Source: Eumeta japonica | Taxonomy: Eukaryota; Arthropoda; Insecta; Lepidoptera; Psychidae | Direction: 5' to 3' | Length of the DNA: 64,000 nucleotides | Assembly (NCBI GenBank): GCA_005406025.1 | Contig: BGZK01001236.1 | Location: 122,134 to 186,133, forward strand | Part shown: one piece after another, positions 43,761 through 54,984 of the stretch | How the letters are laid out: the number at the start of each line of letters is the position of its first letter | Position numbering within the stretch: the stretch's first letter is position 1 | The notes under the pieces: model-generated | Told to the model about the DNA's origin: nothing | The model's input: only the letters and a program-made list of their open reading frames with translations | Database searches by the model: none | Program-made: the position numbers and the translations under genes

Positions 43761-45135
43761 TCCATACACGTGTCTATTTATCACTAATCATTATTCGGGA
43801 ATTACACAAATTAAGTCAGTTTTTATACACATTTTGGGATGATTTTATTTGTCTGTATATAATTTTTTATTCATTCAACGTTTGAATATTGTTTAGTTCC
43901 TTTTTTGTTTCAACAATTTATAATTATTTATAGCACGGCGTTGGCTCCCTAGTTCTACAGCAACTGCAATTTGAAACTTGCGACAATTCAGCTGAGATAT
44001 AATATTTAAGTATGAACTATTATTTAAGTATGAATTTAATGGAGTTTCAACTTTTCTGAAAGGGTATACACATTTTCATGACATCCTAAAGTTAATAATG
44101 GTTTATTTGTTAAATATTCTAAAGTATTAATCGGTAACAGAAATGTTATTTTTATTACTCTATCGTATATTTAGAGGTACTGATTCGTGAGGAAAAAATG
44201 CGACCGTGCTAGTCGTGATGTGTTATTGGCGGGGGCGCAGGAGTGCATCTCGCATGCGATGACTGTAAACGTATGCAATATTTATGCGTGACGAATTATA
44301 ATATTCTACGTGTATGAGAAGAAAATACAATCGCTTAAGAAGAAATCGAACAAGAACTCAGAGTAATAGTCTTAGCGGAAAATTCAAAATAACTCGTTCG
44401 TTCGTTTCCCGAAGCACCCGTTCGCGTTCTGAATCTATTGACATTTTCCACGACCTATTTCTTCTGTCTTTTGCGCTTCGGTGCCTCTCTCCTTGCGTCA
44501 CATTTTTTTTTCTTCTTTTGGTTCGACGCTGGGCGACCGCTCATTGCCTACCGGTAATTGATCTATGGTGCATATATAGCTTGTACATTGCCTAAATCTT
44601 TAGAATGTTTAGAATATGCTGTTATGTCATATACGTGTTACTAGACTGTGACATTTCCTTCTTTTTTCTATCAAATCGATGTTGATACAATAATCACGTC
44701 CATGACCAGCGGCTTAACGGTTACGTAAAAGAGCTCATCGGTAAATTCGTCTGTGCTCAAGTTTTGAACCAAGTTTCCTTTCTATTCAGAAGCAACAAAC
44801 ACATTAACCACTCGACAGTTTAAGTGTCTACAGGATGTTTCTAAGAAATTGGTAAAGTACTGAGATAGTATGCGATCTTGGCTGTATTGTTTAATTGTTA
44901 TTTTTTAGTATGACTTCATTTGACCTACATTAATGAACGTGTCTTTGCGCCGTAGGGTTTATGTAGACGATAAATGATGTGTTCACAGACAAGCAACAAT
45001 GTATGGACTCGAAGTGGGCCATCGGGTTATCTTTGGATAAACAAATGGGGTGAGCAGTCGGCGATGTTTGCAATGACATAAGTCACTCCAGGCTCGAAGT
45101 GTTTCATTCGATTTCAAATGTCAATACATATAATA
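43761..45135. other. AT-rich non-coding stretch
   Basis: The 93-codon frame 44314-44595 is Arg/Ser-rich at first then Phe/Leu-rich, without domain or homology I can name. 44215-44260 (GTTATTGGCGGGGGCGCAGGAGTGC) and 44990-45080 are somewhat complex. No gene is supported. Confidence 0.45.
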
Positions 45136-45139
45136 CGAT

Positions 45140-45420
45140 AGTAGAGAGAGGACAAAATCAATACTTTGAAATAGGATTCCTGTCTGTCTCTTCATTTGTA
45201 TAATTACTGGACAACTACTAGACAGAATTTTGTGAAATTTGGTAGAGTAATAATTTATGCCCTGAAGTAATATCAATGAAAATAAAAAGTAAAGTCAGAA
45301 TTGGATTTGGAAGCAGAAATAATATCGAGTTTACAGTAGACAGCGTGATCGATTGATATATGATATGGAAGAATACATTAGGTGTTACGTCGAGCGGAGC
45401 CGCAGGCGGCAGTTAGTATC
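45140..45420 (-). mobile_element. CCCGCG-type repeat, minus orientation
   Basis: Ends GTTACGTCGAGCGGAGCCGCAGGCGGCAGTTAGTATC, the complement of a CTGCCGCCTGCGGCTCCGCTCGACG head. The body has GTCTGTCTCTTCATTTG, GACAGAATTTTGTGAAATTTGGTAGAG, a wording shared by lepidopteran repeats of this kind. Confidence 0.5.
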
Positions 45421-45958
45421 AAAATACGTGAAAAAATTATTCTCCTGTTGGCAACTGATGCTATTTTAAATAGATATCACTCAAATACCTCTTCATTACT
45501 AATCATATATAAATATATACTGATTAATAAAAAAATAAAAAAACAAAAATAGGCGATTAGTTTGATTTTGTATCTGTTAAAAACCATGAAATTGACGTAT
45601 TCTAACATATGCGGTCTGTACAGTGTTAGTGAATGATAATGTGGTCTAGGAAAACTCATCAAATTGTTGCATCAGGTTTTATTAGATATTTGCCTAATGC
45701 TATTCTCTCTTATTTATATATTTTTATTGCTGTTTCTGCGATAGAACAAGGGTACCATTTCGAAATTTCTCATTTTCAACATCTTCATAAATGACTTATT
45801 AAATTAATATGACTACTTGTTTTGCGGACGTCACAAAAATCATGAAAAACATTTAGTCCGCCATGAATAGCACTCTTTTTCAGGAAGACATAAGTCGTTT
45901 ATTAGCACACAATATGCGGTATGTTAATAAAATGTACTCCATCCTGAACGGATAATAT
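45421..45958. other. AT-rich non-coding stretch
   Basis: No gene or recognised repeat. Confidence 0.55.
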
Positions 45959-45959
45959 T

Positions 45960-46150
45960 TTATTCGTTTAGCCAGCAACTATTACTTCTAGCAAGAAATA
46001 CATCACCTATGGCCGCCAACTGGAAATGATCGATGATGTCGCGGACCTGGAAGTGCGTATTTGCGGCAGAACAAAATTGAACTTTAGCGACCGCGTGATT
46101 GACGTAAAAGTGATAAAGGGTCACGAAGTGGGTTTCATGTGACGGCATTT
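45960..46150 (-). other. unassigned complex fragment with a 62-codon minus frame
   Basis: The minus frame (MPSHETHFVTLYHFYVNHAV..) has protein-like composition including FQVRDIIDHFQLAAIGD, and the DNA (ATGATGTCGCGGACCTGGAAGTGCG) is GC-richer than both sides. I do not recognise a family. It may be a transposon fragment. Confidence 0.2.
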
Positions 46151-47040
46151 AAAAAAATAATTTTCTTACGTATTAATACGAAATGACCTAGTTATTTATT
46201 TATATATTGTAATATGCCAAATGTTGACCCGGTATGGAGTACGCATCGTGATACCAACAATAAACGCAAAGCATTTTAATATTTCGCAAGGCGTTTTCCT
46301 TAGAACGATATACTATAAAAAAAATTCTTATCTAAAAGAAAACAAAAATACAGATTGAAAAACTACAAAAAATTTTCGTCTAGAAAATCTTACAAGAAAC
46401 AAAACTTAGAATAATTATAGTTTCACAAAACAAAAAAACATGTTTTATAGAAATTTTCAAATAGACAGGTTAAATCTTTCAACTAATATTGAAAGTAATA
46501 TTTATCTAGCCGATTTTGTATACGAAATTTTAATTAATTCTTAGCAGACATTGATTTTACATCTAATACAACAAATACAATTCTTATATAGTGATAATAT
46601 CAATAAATTTAACAACAGATGGTCAATTATAACTTTCCAATGTTACATTTTACTGTGTAGAGTTAATAATTTTGAGCGTGTTGTGAATTGCTTAATTTCA
46701 AAGGGCCAAATATATTATGAGACTAATATTAAAACGGTATTTAGGTAGTAAAAAACATTGTTTTACTAAGGTTTTGTTTACTTTTGTGTGACAAATAGTG
46801 CGATAACTACTTATAGTACGAGATCCGACTGCAAGATTTCTAATGAAAATGAAATTTTTTATTGACAAATATTAATAAAGGAATACATTTCTGCGTGGTT
46901 GTTAAACACTTTACGACCACACACAGGCACTTTTAATTAAAATCTAATTAATCAATTATTTTTAGCAATTTCGTTCATTTGTTTTCAAGATGAATTAAAT
47001 TTTTTTCAATGAGACATACGTAAATACCTTAAAAAGTTTA
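46151..47040. other. AT-rich non-coding stretch
   Basis: Runs of A and AAC words (46330-46450). The 65-codon frame at 46551-46748 is Asn/Ile-rich, not supported. Confidence 0.55.
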
Positions 47041-47047
47041 AGAGTAT

Positions 47048-47118
47048 CATTTCTCGTTTGGCCCAAACTTTTTGGCTACCAGGTGTCAACAAGCCAAAAG
47101 GTTGCAAAATGAGAAATG
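47048..47118. ncRNA. microRNA-precursor-like hairpin (candidate)
   Basis: CATTTCTCGTTTGGCCCAAAC then TTTTTGGCT (47048-47077), a 14-base loop, and AGCCAAAAGGTTGCAAAATG then AGAAATG (47092-47118). By hand the arms pair over about 26 positions with one mismatch, a two-base bulge and a one-base bulge, the usual shape of an animal microRNA precursor; the paired part stops cleanly at both ends. I cannot match either arm to a known microRNA. It could also be an inverted-repeat transposon remnant. The strand of a transcript is unknown. Confidence 0.3.
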
Positions 47119-47345
47119 GCAACCCAAAATTTTAAATTATTTTCGTATTTGTCTTTAAAGTAATTGTTATACATTTTGGAAACAAGTAACTGAAATTGTT
47201 TAAGAAGAATTATTAATAATTTTTTTTGTTATTCGCGACCCGGTAGAAATGCATTGCTCTATTAATGATTTGTCTATAAAAATTGTATTTTGATCAAAAA
47301 ACACATGTACGTAGAAATCACGCAGTAGAATCTAAGAATATTATA
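47119..47345. other. AT-rich non-coding stretch
   Basis: Nothing recognised besides a CGACCCGG patch near 47240. Confidence 0.5.
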
Positions 47346-47374
47346 AGCGCGACGGGCAATTTTATCGTTTCGGT

Positions 47375-47386
47375 ATCGTGTATAAA
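47375..47386 (+). promoter_or_regulatory. TATA-like box upstream of an unassigned open frame
   Basis: GTGTATAAATAG at 47375-47386 is a good TATA match in a non-repetitive context, about 180 bases upstream of the ATG at 47565. No clear initiator at +30. Chance matches are common at this A+T level. Confidence 0.2.
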
Positions 47387-47564
47387 TAGTATATGTAGTG
47401 TTAAGTGACATTAAGTTGCAAAGTTACAAACTTTAAGCTTAATTACGATTCGTGTGTGTCATTGAAACATTAAGTAAATAGAAGTTAAGTTTCTAAGTGG
47501 CAAACGTAACATGAACCACACTTATGTTAATATACGAAATAGGTAATATTACGTATTGTAGGTG

Positions 47565-47891
47565 ATGAGAACTCCGTCTACGAAACTCATGCTATCGATA
47601 GAGAGTGGAAATGGTTATGTTTCATTTCTCAAGGAACCCTATCCGGGTAAAAGAATGCGCATATCCGACGTTCTCCGGCTCCCTGAAGGTACGGGCGCAA
47701 GTATCGGTCGGTATTTGGCCGGCAGGGCAAAAACCGGTAATGTGAAGTATAATTGTAACGGTAGGTATGGCTCATGTGGCAAAGGGGACAGTGATAGCGC
47801 CACGCGCATAGCCGGAATAACTGGCGAAGTGTGCATTATGCACGAGCATGTCTGCTTTATGAACGCAATATCCACATTGGAAGTAAGCTAA
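47565..47891 (+). CDS. unrecognised 108-codon open frame (weak candidate gene or exon)
   Basis: The frame begins MRTPSTKLMLSIESGNGYVS and includes YPGKRMRISDVLRLPEGTGA, a Gly/Asn-rich middle and four Cys (CNGRYGSC, CIMHEHVC). Composition is protein-like and the DNA is GC-richer than flanks. A splice-acceptor-like TATTGTAG precedes it and TTGGAAGTAAGC, resembling a donor, lies at its end (47876-47887). There is no domain I recognise, no signal peptide, and the opposite strand is also open, so it may be chance or part of an unknown repeat. Confidence 0.2.
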   Translation: MRTPSTKLMLSIESGNGYVSFLKEPYPGKRMRISDVLRLPEGTGASIGRYLAGRAKTGNVKYNCNGRYGSCGKGDSDSATRIAGITGEVCIMHEHVCFMNAISTLEVS

Positions 47892-48300
47892 AGGTCCGTG
47901 GAACAAAGGGATGAATATAAGCGTCAACTCCTATGGGGTTTCTGATCACCGCTGACACCAAATATGCTGTGAGAACTTTCGGGATCTGTGGCTGACCAAA
48001 TGACAGAATGTACATACATACTGAGACGCGGGGCGAGTGTTTTGGTTTGACTCAAGTTAAAAAGGCACTAACCGATTTGCCTGTTTAAATCCGGTATTTT
48101 TTCAATTCAAGGCCGTTCTGTTAATACCGCCTGTTATTTTCTATCTAAACGAAATCAGTATATTCATGTGTTACAAAGCCACCGTTCCAAAATGTATTGC
48201 AATATGTTTATAGCAATGTATAGATAGAGTAAAATCCGCCTGTTTTTCGTTAGTACAAATGTAGATGAAAAAAAAAAAAAGGAGAGAAAATCTCAATCTT
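47892..48300. other. non-coding stretch
   Basis: 47900-48060 is fairly complex (CAACTCCTATGGGGTTTCTGATCACCGC; CTGAGACGCGGGGCGAG) without frames. A poly-A run at 48270-48281 precedes the next element. Confidence 0.4.
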
Positions 48301-48440
48301 AGCGTTGCTCGTTATCATTGAGGCCAGTTTATTGGCAATAAATGCCTCGGACCACTTAACTGGGAGCTGGAGGAAATCGCCCAGTTCTGCGTGGCCTCAT
48401 TGTCAGCGTGCGAAATCGCTCTTAGCATTTTAACCAAATA
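48300..48440. promoter_or_regulatory. compact structured, complex segment (candidate conserved element or RNA)
   Basis: Three inverted words are nested: outer TGAGGCCA (48319-48326) with TGGCCTCA (48392-48399); inner GGCA-ATAAA-TGCC (48334-48346); inner AACTGGG (48358-48364) with CCCAGTT (48380-48386). All pair exactly, giving a three-way-junction shape. It also contains TTTATTGGCAATAAA (near-palindromic homeodomain-type words) and CACTTAA (48353-48359, NK2-class site). Whether it acts as DNA or RNA is unknown. Confidence 0.3.
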
Positions 48441-51400
48441 AGGTAAAAGCGTCAAAGTTCTGAAGAGATAACAATCGTATAATCAATATCAAAACCTAAA
48501 ATAAAAAGAACGGTGTATATTATCAGATTTCTAAAACCTATAGTGAACTGTCATACGTATTGTCTATCTGAAATAGCAAAGGTATGTTATATATTAATCA
48601 TTATACGTCACACAATCCACGGTTGCCTCGTAATATCATTAATTCACGTCATTTTAATAAACCCTAAGTTTCTATTGCTGAAGGTCACGATAACATGGAT
48701 GTTCGAGTTAGATGGTTGATGTAGCTTACTGTGGTTTCGCTTGGGGAACTAAATATGATACCTTATGAATTGTATGCTCATTTAGATTATGCTGAAAGTG
48801 ATTGAAAGTTGAAGGATACATTTTTTTAAATCTTAAAACAGTTTCAAGGTTATTTTGTAACATGAGATTACAATCATCCATTATTAAGCGCATAATGGTG
48901 ATCGACGTTGATTGTTTTAAAACTGTAATTAATAACAAGCATTTGCAAGGTAATTAAAATTATTCTAGATAAAAACGAAATATGGTATAAGACAAAAATA
49001 TAAAAAGGTACATTTAACAAAGTAAATTTGCTATTCTTTATGAAATTCCCTTAAAGTTATTGATTGTAATTTATTGACCCCTCTTTCCCTCTCTTTCCCT
49101 ATTCACAAAATTGAAAGTCCCCATAAAATCGAATCTAATTTTGTGTTAGTGTGGTAAACAAGAACATATACATGATTTTAGGAGTAAATTTATACAAATA
49201 AAAATACATACAGCTAGTAGACAAAGCCAATTTAATTTATTTTAGAAATATTTCCAATTCAAGAATGCTACTTAAACCACGTCATTGATTAAATAAAGGA
49301 TACTGCAATTACTTTTTAAATATTTCACATTAAAAATATACTGCGTTTAATTAAAAAAAAAAAACGAATTGAAAACATTAAATTAAACTGCAAGTCCTTG
49401 AATACTTGTACGTTACGTATTCATATCGAAAAAATATTGTCGACCTCAAACATTTACAGTAAACATTTTACATTCGGATGTACATGAACTAAAGTTCATT
49501 TAAACACAAACGATACTGGTAACTAAACCGTTCAATTACGAAGAAGAGTAATAAGAAATAATTTTATAGTGCCGAATTAACCAATAGTTACCTAAAACGC
49601 TGAATTGGAGCAAATGAAGATATGACATTAAATATAGCTTCAGAATAGTCATTAATGATATGACGGTATAGATATTTTGACAATTCTGATAACAATACAT
49701 GAGATCATTTTAAATTAACCAAATTGCAAAGTACCACAAATTCCACATATCATAGAAGAAAGTTAATATAATGTAAATTGCTTGTAATGCAGTTTTGATT
49801 TTGTATCAGTATGATATTTAAAGATAAGATATTATTATAAACATTTTGGTCTATCGTAGTAGCATACACATACCAAACACCAAGGTTTGGTTTTATTTGC
49901 CACAATGTTTTATACAAAGGCTCTTGTATAAAATATTGATAGTTGATATCAAAATGTATTTATTACCCAATTGCACGGCGTAAAAGTGGCTAATGTGTTT
50001 ATTAGCCCATATGTATCTATATATGTTTGTTCTTTAGTGGCGTTGTGGAGACCGAATGCATGGGCCTATTTTGATGATTATTGCGTCAATTAATTTACCT
50101 TGATCTTATGTCACTAAGAATATGATAGCAATCAAGTTTAATATAGCGAAAAACAGACGCTATATTGTGAAAAAGGGAAAATAAAAGTCGACGAACTACA
50201 TGGATTATCATTGAAAAGGGTCTTTGAAAATAATTTTAGGTTTCCTTAATTATTCTTTATTTTAAATAACCATTTAGGATTTATAACGATTTAAAGTAGC
50301 AACAAATCTCACTTAAGTCTACAAATTTATAATAAAACTGCAACTAAGTTTTTACAATCGTATGTATAAGGTCTTACTAATATGAAAAATAATTATTATA
50401 AAACCAGAATTACAGCTATAAATAACAAAACTGCGATAGAGATGAAAAAAATCTTCATATCATATTGAGTGACATATTACTGAGTAAGTTTTTGAAAAGC
50501 AATATGGTGTTTGCTAGACCATATTACACTAATAATGTCTATTTGAGAATTATGCAACTCAATTTATAATTTTCAATAATAAATAATATCAATATACCGA
50601 TAAAAGTTTATCACTATTGTTATAAAAAATATAATATAGACACAAATAATGATGAGTAAGCAATCGTAGTTTACTGTTAAAACAGAATCAAAAAGTAGTA
50701 AAAAAAATAATTGAAAAAGTAAAAAACCCGACTGCATAAAAGTGAACTAAAGATATAGAAACAAGATGGTGCAAAAAAAATCATCCGATTAAATGTGACA
50801 AATATTTTATTTGTTACTGGTCATTATAAACATTTTTTGAAGGAAAATATAATTCACTAAATTGTTTTAAATATGTTAATACAATTGCTAATAAATAATA
50901 TACGCATATATTTTGATTCGGCAAACGTTGACGTAATGTGTTTTTGTAACACGAGTATAGAGGATAGAGACTTTTTTTTATAGACATTTTCACGGTAGCG
51001 GGCACGTGATGATGATGTCATTTAGGCAAGTAAATGTTTATACAATATTTGAATATAATACGGTTTAATGACAACTAAACAGTCTAACCTAACACTTTTA
51101 AGCAAGCGAAAGCAAAGCTTATTATTATTACGTGATACATTAATAATTAAAGTTTTGCATATTTATAAGTTATATGCAAATTTATATTACATATTTTGCT
51201 ACTTGCAGTGATATGGCAATGTTACTGATGCTATAATAATGTTAAAATGTGATATAATGATTACACTAACATTATCAACATCCTTTTTAAAATTTACTTT
51301 TTACGTGAGATTTACAAATGTGAAGAAAGGCGCGCACATTTCAAGGAAAATTTTAACACCATGAAGTTAGCATTTAAATAATATCCCTCGGCTTAGTTCA

Positions 51401-52135
51401 CTCGTGAATCCCAAACTGCAGATGTAATATCGTATGCAGTTGGGTGAAGCAATATTCTGGTGGGCACAGTGTTTATGCTATTAAATATTCGTTGACTTCT
51501 AACCGTTTTAAGAGGCGTTTTTTTAATAAACATGTAGTATATACATATGTAAATTGTATGATGAAATGATTCAGTAAAGCGATTTTTTTTTCTAAAAGTT
51601 GTGAAACATGTAATCATTTTGAACAAGAGTAACTATGTTACAGATAATATGTAGCTTAATTAAAATGTCATCAACTAGATTAAATGTTATTAAAATCATA
51701 TCATAAAAGTAATAATTAATTCTTAGACGTTTAAATTAATAAGATCCTCTATTCTATTTATTTATTATAGTTTTTTAACAAGAATCAAGGTAGAGTGTCA
51801 TATTTTTCAAATAACTAGGACATGTTTTTTTTACTTGCTGATTCAACAATCACTATATTGACCACCATCTTGTGTACAGAGAAATAATAATGACAAACCT
51901 TGTACCTTTTGTACCTTTGTCAAGAAATAGATAGCACTGAGTATTTATTACTTTGCCAATTATACGGGAATTCAAAACGGGTTTCTGGAAAGATATTTTT
52001 CGACATATTTCTGTGCTTTTTGTATTAATATGTGTCGTACTACTAAAATCTATAACGAAAGTTGTCCTGATTAGAAAACAATTATAATATAAATACAGGT
52101 AATTTTAAAATAGCGTTTCCTCTCCGTCACATGAA
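48441..52135. other. long AT-rich non-coding stretch
   Basis: 3.7 kb of AT-rich DNA. AAAAAACCCGACTGCATAAAAGTGAAC (50722) is the head of a dispersed lepidopteran repeat whose extent I cannot set. TGAGATCATTTTAAATTAACC at 49698 shares only its first 12 bases with bantam microRNA. Short frames on both strands have AT-driven composition. No gene. Confidence 0.55.
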
Positions 52136-52139
52136 TTTA

Positions 52140-52490
52140 TACCTAATAGGCTGATGAGGGGCGAAAGCTTATCGCGTTTCCGCTTCCGCGGTCGCTATCG
52201 CCGGCAGCGTGGCCGAGAGGTCAAGAAGAACAGCAATATATTAGCGGGCCCGTCCCCCCCGCCTGCCTCGCCGCTTGGCCTATTACTCTTGCTTACGTCA
52301 CATTTTGACTCACACCAAGAATGCTGCTCCCTGTAGCCATCTGTATCGGCGTTGCCTGCTAGAGAAAATCTTTTAGTTACGACTGTATTTGTTTATGCCG
52401 CCATTAAAAGTTTGCCCGGGACTCCGCGCGGGGGCGCGTTGGATAAATGACTGCTTCCGGCATTAATTCCAATTCCTGGCGCGGTGCCGA
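52140..52490. promoter_or_regulatory. GC-rich island (candidate regulatory element)
   Basis: CTTATCGCGTTTCCGCTTCCGCGGTCGCTATCGCCGGCAGCGTGG, GCGGGCCCGTCCCCCCCGCC and GGGACTCCGCGCGGGGGCGCG flank TACGTCACATTTTGACTCACACC (CRE-like TTACGTCA) and TTTATGCCGCCATTAAAAG (homeodomain-like words). The 60-codon frame is composition-driven. One of the sharpest composition changes in the window. Confidence 0.35.
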
Positions 52491-52770
52491 TCTTGATTAT
52501 AGTCCATAGTGATATCATAATATTAAAAATATATTATAATTTTCTACTACTAAAAATATGTTCTCCGTATATATTTTTAGAGCGTTATCTATTTGTTTAT
52601 GAAGAATTTTCATCATATGAAACATTACACAATCAAAACAATTACACAATCATACAATATAATTTTTTTAATGGTTATTCTAGTACAATTTGTTCAAAAT
52701 GCTTTTGGAATTTTATATTAGCGTGTTATCTTTCAATTTTAGGTGTGGAAACGTTTTTGAAAAATAAAAT
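52491..52770. other. AT-rich non-coding stretch
   Basis: Contains CTAAAAATAT/ATATTTTTAG as a short inverted repeat (52550-52582). The 97-codon frame 52484-52777 is Phe/Tyr/Ile-rich and unsupported. Confidence 0.5.
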
Positions 52771-52773
52771 AGG

Positions 52774-52900
52774 TTAAGTGCGAATCGGACTTGTGCGTCG
52801 GAAATTCCGCACGACCATACAATAATATGTAACAACAACGCTCATATTTCTGTTATATTTTTAACAAAAAAAAAGGTCTTTTTTCATTTACTTCAGTATC
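52774..52900 (+). mobile_element. GGTTCCGTA-type element head, truncated
   Basis: GGTTAAGTGCGAATCGGACTTGTGCGTCGGAAATTCCGCACGACC is a diverged CCGGCCAAGTGCGAGTCGGACTCGCGCAC..GGTTCCGTAC head in plus orientation. The AT-rich body cannot be followed. Confidence 0.45.
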
Positions 52901-53655
52901 GTTGTCTCGAGCCAGTCTCACATCTGGCTGGTATCCATTGGTTGTTGTTTTATTTTAGAGTTCGTGCTGTAATTATATCAAATAAGACACTTATTTTTAT
53001 TTCCATTTTTTAGATTGAGAAATAAGGGCTAAGATTGGTCTTTCAGGTTAGCCACAGAACTTCGCGCATTGCAATGTGCAATCATATTTTCGAATTCCGA
53101 AAGTTTAGACACATATTGCTCATATTTGCGAAAACCGAAAGTATAAGACGTTCTTTTCCAAAATTATTAGAAGTATGATGAAATGATCCAATTATTACTT
53201 TACAAATATTTACTCAAAGATATTTTTTGAACGACGTAACAGTATTTTCCGAAACTGCATTTTATGAAGTTTTCTTAACTCAAATAATATTTAGAATTTA
53301 GAAATCGGTTAATCGAAAAATTCAAAAAATTATGAGATTTTTTCTAAACTTTTCGACAACAATGTCTTTGACTAATTTCATTCATTTCAACGAGATTTAT
53401 GATATGCGACGCAGATTTGTATGCGGAAAATATATTTTATACTCAAAATCGCTCTTTATAAAGTATTACGGAGTTTCAAAAATTTTTCATCCACGATATT
53501 TCTCGAGAAAAATTAATAGATTTCGCTTCTTTGAAAGTCAAAACGTCGACGTCTGATAAAATGTCGATTTTAGAAAATTGAACCTGAAAACAATAACTTC
53601 TTTAATTATAGGAAAATCTTAAATTTTTTAAACGGGAATTTAAAACATTGAACAC
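52901..53655. other. AT-rich non-coding stretch
   Basis: CATATTTTCGAATTCCGAAAG and CATATTTGCGAAAACCGAAAG (53080, 53121) are a diverged direct repeat about 40 bases apart. No gene. Confidence 0.45.
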
Positions 53656-53659
53656 CACG

Positions 53660-53985
53660 TCTAAGACATAACAATGTCATCGCATTGGCACCCTTCGAGT
53701 AAATAAACCTATATACAGAGACAAACAACGAAACACACTATAACATGTTCCATTTCCGCGAAATCACTGGATCCCGAAATCCGTCAGCACGATACATTAG
53801 GTGTTCTTCAACCCTAAATAGTAGACCAGTCCCGATAATACACTAACGGCAATTCCTAGGTGATACATGACGCTGTCACAGCGCATCAGGCGCAGAGCCG
53901 GCTAAGACCGAAGCGCTCGATCCTCTACTTTCGTTCTTCCTTAAGGGCATAATCCGAGAGATAGTACTATTAAACCGTGTCGAAA
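53660..53985. other. unassigned complex segment
   Basis: Evenly composed (CATCGCATTGGCACCCTTCGAG; CCGCGAAATCACTGGATCCCGAAATCCGTCAGCACG; GACGCTGTCACAGCGCATCAGGCGCAGAGCCGGC), with the hairpin CGCTGTCACAGCG inside. It may be a repeat or a regulatory island; I cannot decide. Confidence 0.3.
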
Positions 53986-54367
53986 TTAATGTTCCCACTT
54001 TAGTATGTATATATTACGAAACCGGATATCCTGTACTATTAAACGAGCAATTCTTGTAAATGTATATACGCCACAACAATCTCGCAAACCCGAATGAACC
54101 CGCATCATGAATGTAATATTTCTCTTTATATCGCATAGGTGTAATGTTACTGAAATATTGAAAATAAGAAGTTGAAACGAGACTGCGTACAAAGAAAAAC
54201 AGACACTATAAAATTAGGCATCCGTCAAAGAAATTTACGAAATCACTCTATGGCGAATTCAGAACAAAACCACTATATAAAAAGTAGTAACACTGTATAG
54301 CATAAAAGAGTATATCAAACAATTTCAGCAATTTTGTGTACTGATATTGGGAGTATATGAAAAGGAA
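53986..54367. other. AT-rich non-coding stretch
   Basis: No gene; frames on the minus strand (53986-54192, 54248-54448) are AT-driven and the latter is made partly by the tandem repeat next to it. Confidence 0.5.
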
Positions 54368-54434
54368 AGTATAAGGAAAGTATATAACATGTGTTATATT
54401 GGGAGTATAAGGAAAGTATATAACATGTGTTATA
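54368..54434. repeat. 36-bp tandem duplication
   Basis: AGTATAAGGAAAGTATATAA.. with CATGTGTTATAT starts at 54368 and again at 54404, identical until the second copy ends at about 54434. The unit contains ATATAACATGTGTTATAT, almost a palindrome. Confidence 0.9.
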
Positions 54435-54725
54435 CCGGATACGTTCATCAGTCGTTTCCGAACGCATCATATACGATTCAGTGCGAGGTATGTTCGCGTC
54501 GCACGAATGTTCAACGCGTGTATTGATCCTCGCCGTCACGTCAAAGAATGTCACTCTTCAAACGGAACACGTGACCGCACAAGGTTCGCTTTAAAATCTA
54601 TGGACGGGATGTCCCGCGGCGCTCGTGATGTCGTTCCCACTAATAAATCGATTAGCTAAACGAATATACGTAGCGTTCGCGGTCGCTCTTTAACGTCGCG
54701 AAAAAACGAGGAAAGTGCTCAAGGA
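54435..54725. promoter_or_regulatory. CpG-bearing complex segment (candidate regulatory element)
   Basis: ATTCAGTGCGAGGTATGTTCGCGTCGCACG, GTGACCGCACAAGG (contains the Runx-like ACCGCA), GGGATGTCCCGCGGCGCTCGTGATGTCG and ATAAATCGATTAGCTAAACG. No coding frame. Inference. Confidence 0.3.
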
Positions 54726-54984
54726 AATAAAAAAAAAATGTCCCCCTCGCGGAATTACGGGAAAAGTGAAGCGTTCCCTCCTATTCTATATTTAGGCCAT
54801 TGTACCGAAAACCTATTATGGCAGCTTTGTTTGCAGCGAACCGAGAAGACATACAAAGAAATATTACATAAGCCCGTTACTGTAAGACGTTTATACAATA
54901 AATGTTATACGATAAAAAAAAAATAATGTCCATTGTTCGGTAGTTGGCGAGTGTCCTGAGACAGTGGGGGGCCGCGATGATACA
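54726..54984. other. non-coding stretch
   Basis: Contains a 62-codon frame (54738-54926) with no domain and poly-A at both ends; nothing supported. Confidence 0.45.

Noticed and set aside
44314..44595. 93-codon frame with Arg/Ser-rich start
   Set aside because: Low-complexity composition shifting to Phe/Leu, no domain, no promoter or splice context.
49698..49718. Similarity to bantam microRNA (TGAGATCATTTT)
   Set aside because: Only the first 12 bases agree, the rest differs, and no complementary arm lies within 100 bases on either side.
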